Origin: Labia minor
Lineage: Eukaryota > Arthropoda > Insecta > Dermaptera > Spongiphoridae
Direction of reading: 5' to 3'
Length of the DNA: 64,000 nucleotides
Assembly (NCBI GenBank): GCA_963082975.1
Contig: OY720344.1
Coordinates: 36,386,033 to 36,450,032, forward strand
The translations under genes were made by a program, and so were the position numbers. Positions within the stretch are counted from its first letter, which is position 1, and the number at the start of each line of letters is the position of its first letter. Shown here piece after piece: positions 60,775-64,000 of the stretch. The notes under the pieces were generated by a model that worked only from the letters and a program-made list of their open reading frames with translations, was not told the DNA's origin and did not search any database.

Positions 60775-60880
60775 TACCCCTATAGAGAGACGCATCATCA
60801 TACAGAGCGTAGAAGTGGGGGGTGGGATGGATTGAGACCAATGCAGCACATATAGATACGGGCAGATGAGGTCAGCGAAG
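60230..60880. other. GC-rich island with GT and GA microsatellites
   Basis: A GT tract at 60236-60259, then C-rich blocks (aatccccacccccacccatc), CpG-rich sequence (gcgcgggttgtcgcgttgc) and a long (GA)n region at about 60690-60774. ORFs are repeat translations. Candidate regulatory island. Confidence 0.35.
60690..60774. repeat. GA microsatellite with GATA-type interruptions
   Basis: About 85 bp of gagaga with gatagagatag interruptions. Confidence 0.9.
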
Positions 60881-61099
60881 CAATAATTCCATTTTATTAA
60901 TCTATTTAAAAACGCGTAATTGATTTTCACTTTTATTAGTCCGACTATATTAATAAAAAAAATATCACTCTTGACATCTGCCTAATTTTCCAATTAGAGA
61001 AAGGTGTTGCTTTCCTTATCGCAGCTTATATAATATGACTGAGGGATGTGGAGGGGGTGGGGATAGGGGGAAATAGAGGTGGAGTAATTATGCCAGAGA

Positions 61100-62360
61100 C
61101 ACACTTTGCTCTACTAATAAAAAAAATAAATAAAAGGGTAATTCAAATATTAAAAACTGAAAGGGGATGAATACATAAAATATAGAGGAGAATCAATAAA
61201 TAAATATATAAATAAATAAATAGATACTGGATAATAATTTATAAATTTCGATAAACTCATCAAAATCTTATAAAAAAAGCAAACAATAAATAATTTTCTA
61301 TAAAATAATTTTTAATTATATTTTTTTATGAGATATTTCATATCAGCTTTACACGACTAACAATTTTTATAACATTTTATTATTAAACACAGATATATAC
61401 ATACATATACACATATATTATATTAAATTATCCTATTCATTGAAAACTAGAGTAACTAGAGTTAATCCTTTAGTTTATAATATAAAATATTTATAATAAA
61501 TTTTCAGTAATTCTTTACTACATAAGTAATAGATAATAAATTAAAATTTTATTTATATTAATTATGAAAATTTATTTTTCTTAAAATTTATTTCACATAC
61601 ATTTTTCATTTTTAATGAACATTTTTAATGAAAAAAGATTATACTCTCAATAATGAAAAACCTTTATATAATTAAAATATGTATTTACATTTGTATTTCT
61701 TTCTTTTAAAAATTCCATTAAAATAATACATTTTATAATAAAACAATTTCAAATAAATAAATATTTATTCCACACTCATCAGTTTTTTTTTGCCCGGTAA
61801 ATAAGTCAAGCATATTTTTATATTCCCTTTATATTTTCCCAATTAGAACATATCTCATTTTTATTTCAATTGGAATGATAACACTTAATAATTAATTTTC
61901 ACTCATCCCTTTTTTATTCAATCGATTTTGATTTCCAACTCATTTAAACCTTCATGATTTGATAATTGAATTATAATTATTAAGTGGTTCTCACCCTCTC
62001 TCCCTCCACCTCAAAACAGAACCCTCGTCACTTATCTTTTTCTATAATCCTATTCTCCCTTTTGCAAAACATTTAATAATTTAATCATGAGTGTGTCTAA
62101 AGAAACAACCCCTTCCATCACTTCATCTTCTGAAAATCATTAATAAATAGATTTTTTTCATAATTTGAACTGCTACCAATGATTGATTTCATTGTCAGAC
62201 ACAGGGGGAATTTTCAAAATTATATATATTTAAAAGAAATACTATCGCCATTTAAGTCATATCAAAAAACAAACTTGATAATTATGTTTTAACACTCATA
62301 TTTAATAGTATTAATTAAAATCGAATAAATAAATAAATTATTATAATGAACAATACAAAA
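61100..62360. other. AT-rich sequence, nothing recognised
   Basis: No coding or repeat boundary recognised. Confidence 0.5.
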
Positions 62361-62364
62361 AGTT

Positions 62365-62710
62365 CAACATTCATAGAGTAATGTGTTTAAACCCTTTGAA
62401 ATCCAAAAATACTTTGTCAGAGATGTTGCTATTTGATTGGCAAATCTTGCATTTCCTAAGAATTCCTCCTTCATTTTATAAATGCAATCGAGATGTAATG
62501 ATTCGCTAACTATAAGTTAGAGAAATTTAACACATTGCCCAACTGAACCAACTGAATGCAAGTCAGGACCAGCCTGGTATAATCATGAACATGAAATCTC
62601 CGCCTTACTACACTGAAAGATAGTACAGCATTTACCAGCCTAGGGACTGTAATAAAAAAAATCACTTTATATTTGATTTGTCTTACTTTGTAGTTTCTCA
62701 AATGTTCTAT
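62365..62710. other. Balanced block, possible retroelement scrap
   Basis: The phrase aactgaaccaactgaatgc gives QLNQLNA, followed by PGIIMNMK in the same frame, which loosely resembles the RT segment before the conserved Lys-Thr-Lys. A minus-strand open frame (62510-62740) is unrecognised. Weak evidence only. Confidence 0.2.
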
Positions 62711-62929
62711 ATCTATCATAATGAAAAATTTTTTAGACATTTTTAGTTTTTATTTTTAAATTTAATCATCATATTTTTATTTATGATATGATCATTTTTA
62801 GTCTAATGTTGTTGTTTGTAATTAAAGACCCTTTGCCCTTAGTTCCTTAATCAAATATTCATTGTTAGTTGTCTACTTTGGGATATTTAATAAACAAAAG
62901 GTAGAGGAAAATGCCTAAAATAAGGTTTG

Positions 62930-63180
62930 GAAGGCGTTCTAGAATATATTTTTTGGGAAATGAGGCGGCCAACCCCTTTCTATTAGCTTCCACCCTGACC
63001 ACCCTCAGGGGTGGGTGGCAAAAGCCTGGTTCGTCCTAGCCGGGCATCGATTCGCTATCCCCTATACCCCTGGCGCACAGGCTATATTAATAACGACCAC
63101 CTCAACTCACCCTACCCCCCCATTGACTTGCCACCCAGGGTCTACCTTCCCGAGGGCCCTTTGCAGGATGTCTTATTATA
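62930..63180. other. GC-rich island, candidate regulatory element
   Basis: Abrupt GC-rich block (gaccaccctcaggggtggg, tcctagccgggcatcgattc) with an internal inverted ccaccct/aggggtggg. The + strand ORF 63015-63281 ends in a Lys-rich poly-A translation and is not credible. Confidence 0.35.
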
Positions 63181-63289
63181 GCCCTCACCAACAAAAAAAT
63201 AAAAAAAAAAAACGAGAGAAGAAAAAAAAAATTGATTTCGATTTATTCAACCGAAGTTGTAGTCAAATCCATGGTTTTTGAATTTATTT

Positions 63290-64000
63290 GAATGGCTCGA
63301 AAGGGAGAGTAAAGAGTATGGAAGGGGATTGAAAAGGACTGGGTAAAAAAGAAAAAAAAATACGAAAGGAAAGCAATTAAAAACAAAAAAAAACTATTGT
63401 TAGAAAAACTCACATCTTTCAATTTTTTTCTATACCATTATAATTAGAAATGAAAAACATTTTCATTTATCCATGTTTGAAGCTTAAAAATTTTCTTTCA
63501 AAAAGAAAAAGTAAATTTATAATATAAATTTAATAATTTCACTTTAAAATTTCCCTAATTTTAATAATTTTACTTCAAAATCTCCTTAATTTATATTTTT
63601 CTTTTTAAAGATTAAGGTAATGTCTTTTATTTTTATATTAATGAAATCTATATATATATTAAATAATCTTCATCAATAGAAATATAAAAATTAAAAACTT
63701 TATTGCTGGGGGAAATGGATATAAAATTGTTTATTGCCGTTTGTCTAATTTATTCTGAAGCTTTGAAACAGATATGCTCTCGAATCATGTGAAAAATTTG
63801 ATGAATGAAATACCTGTGTTTGACTAAAATTATTATTTTTTATTTTTGAAAAAAAAAAAATTCTAAATAACTGTTCATTTTAAAATTGCCTATATATCCT
63901 ATAACTATATGGTTTGATTAATATTGTAATTTTGGATATATCGAAAATTTATTTTATCTACAATTTTTCCCAAATAGATAATCTATGTAATAAATAGATA
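63290..64000. other. AT-rich sequence, nothing recognised
   Basis: No coding or repeat boundary recognised to the end of the window. Confidence 0.5.

Noticed and set aside
60525-60930. ORFs rich in RERERE or SLSLSL
   Set aside because: They are direct translations of the GA microsatellite.
1-64000. LTR retrotransposon, endogenous virus, defence or biosynthetic gene cluster
   Set aside because: No paired LTRs, gag/pol/env motifs, integrase or enzyme clusters were recognised. All transposon proteins seen are mariner, hAT or non-LTR RT fragments.

Overview
This window looks like part of a large, AT-rich invertebrate nuclear chromosome, most probably arthropod. There are no operons, no ribosome-binding-site spacing and no long ORFs. 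The three convincing coding segments have GT-AG intron boundaries. The background is crowded with dinucleotide repeats and with decayed mariner, hAT and non-LTR elements typical of arthropod genomes. The species cannot be named from the sequence. The arthropod call rests on the transposon mix and on the style of the host gene.

The only host gene I can support is a NOL4/NOL4L (nucleolar protein 4) family gene on the + strand, seen as three consecutive internal coding exons at 46452-46571, 55712-55977 and 57439-57649. The introns between them are about 9.1 kb and 1.5 kb, and the reading frame is kept across both (phase 0, then phase 2). The exons encode the conserved block VAVVENFFDIIY / GKHAGQKRTYRT / ITETYAFLPREAVTRFL, then a Pro/Thr low-complexity insert, then the block DYSLPITTTYLKHM. 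I found neither the N-terminal exons nor the C-terminal exons. The first 46 kb is therefore probably a long 5' intron or upstream region, and the last 6 kb the following intron.

The rest is non-coding by my reading. About two dozen GC-rich islands of roughly 0.2-0.8 kb stand out from the very AT-rich sequence (for example 1.3-1.65, 3.0-3.5, 9.25-9.65, 11.8-13.3, 13.7-14.1, 16.1-16.7, 19.4-20.25, 23.3-23.8, 24.7-25.15, 28.0-28.6, 34.05-34.9, 36.6-37.1, 40.3-40.8, 48.9-49.4, 52.2-52.7, 54.0-54.3, 60.2-60.9 and 62.9-63.2 kb). They lack convincing ORFs and are candidates for cis-regulatory elements of a developmental or neural gene, or for promoters and 5' UTRs.

Mobile elements are numerous, and several have intact boundaries. 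There is an internally deleted hAT with a transposase C-terminal remnant, 15-bp TIRs and a perfect 8-bp TSD (50498-51677). Three hAT-type MITEs lie at 35.4, 47.9 and 56.7 kb. Three internally deleted mariners share one deletion junction that joins the MEKSEF start to the C-terminal domain (17.8, 25.3 and 44.6 kb). Three other mariner remnants belong to different lineages (21.2, 29.0 and 33.6 kb). Five fragments come from one non-LTR retrotransposon family. A tRNA-derived SINE has a 13-bp TSD (38325-38463). There is also an inverted pair of an unclassified repeat (10.55 and 14.56 kb) and a two-copy fold-back family (7.55 and 53.3 kb). Nearly every transposon ORF carries stops, frameshifts or catalytic-residue changes, so none is likely to be autonomous.
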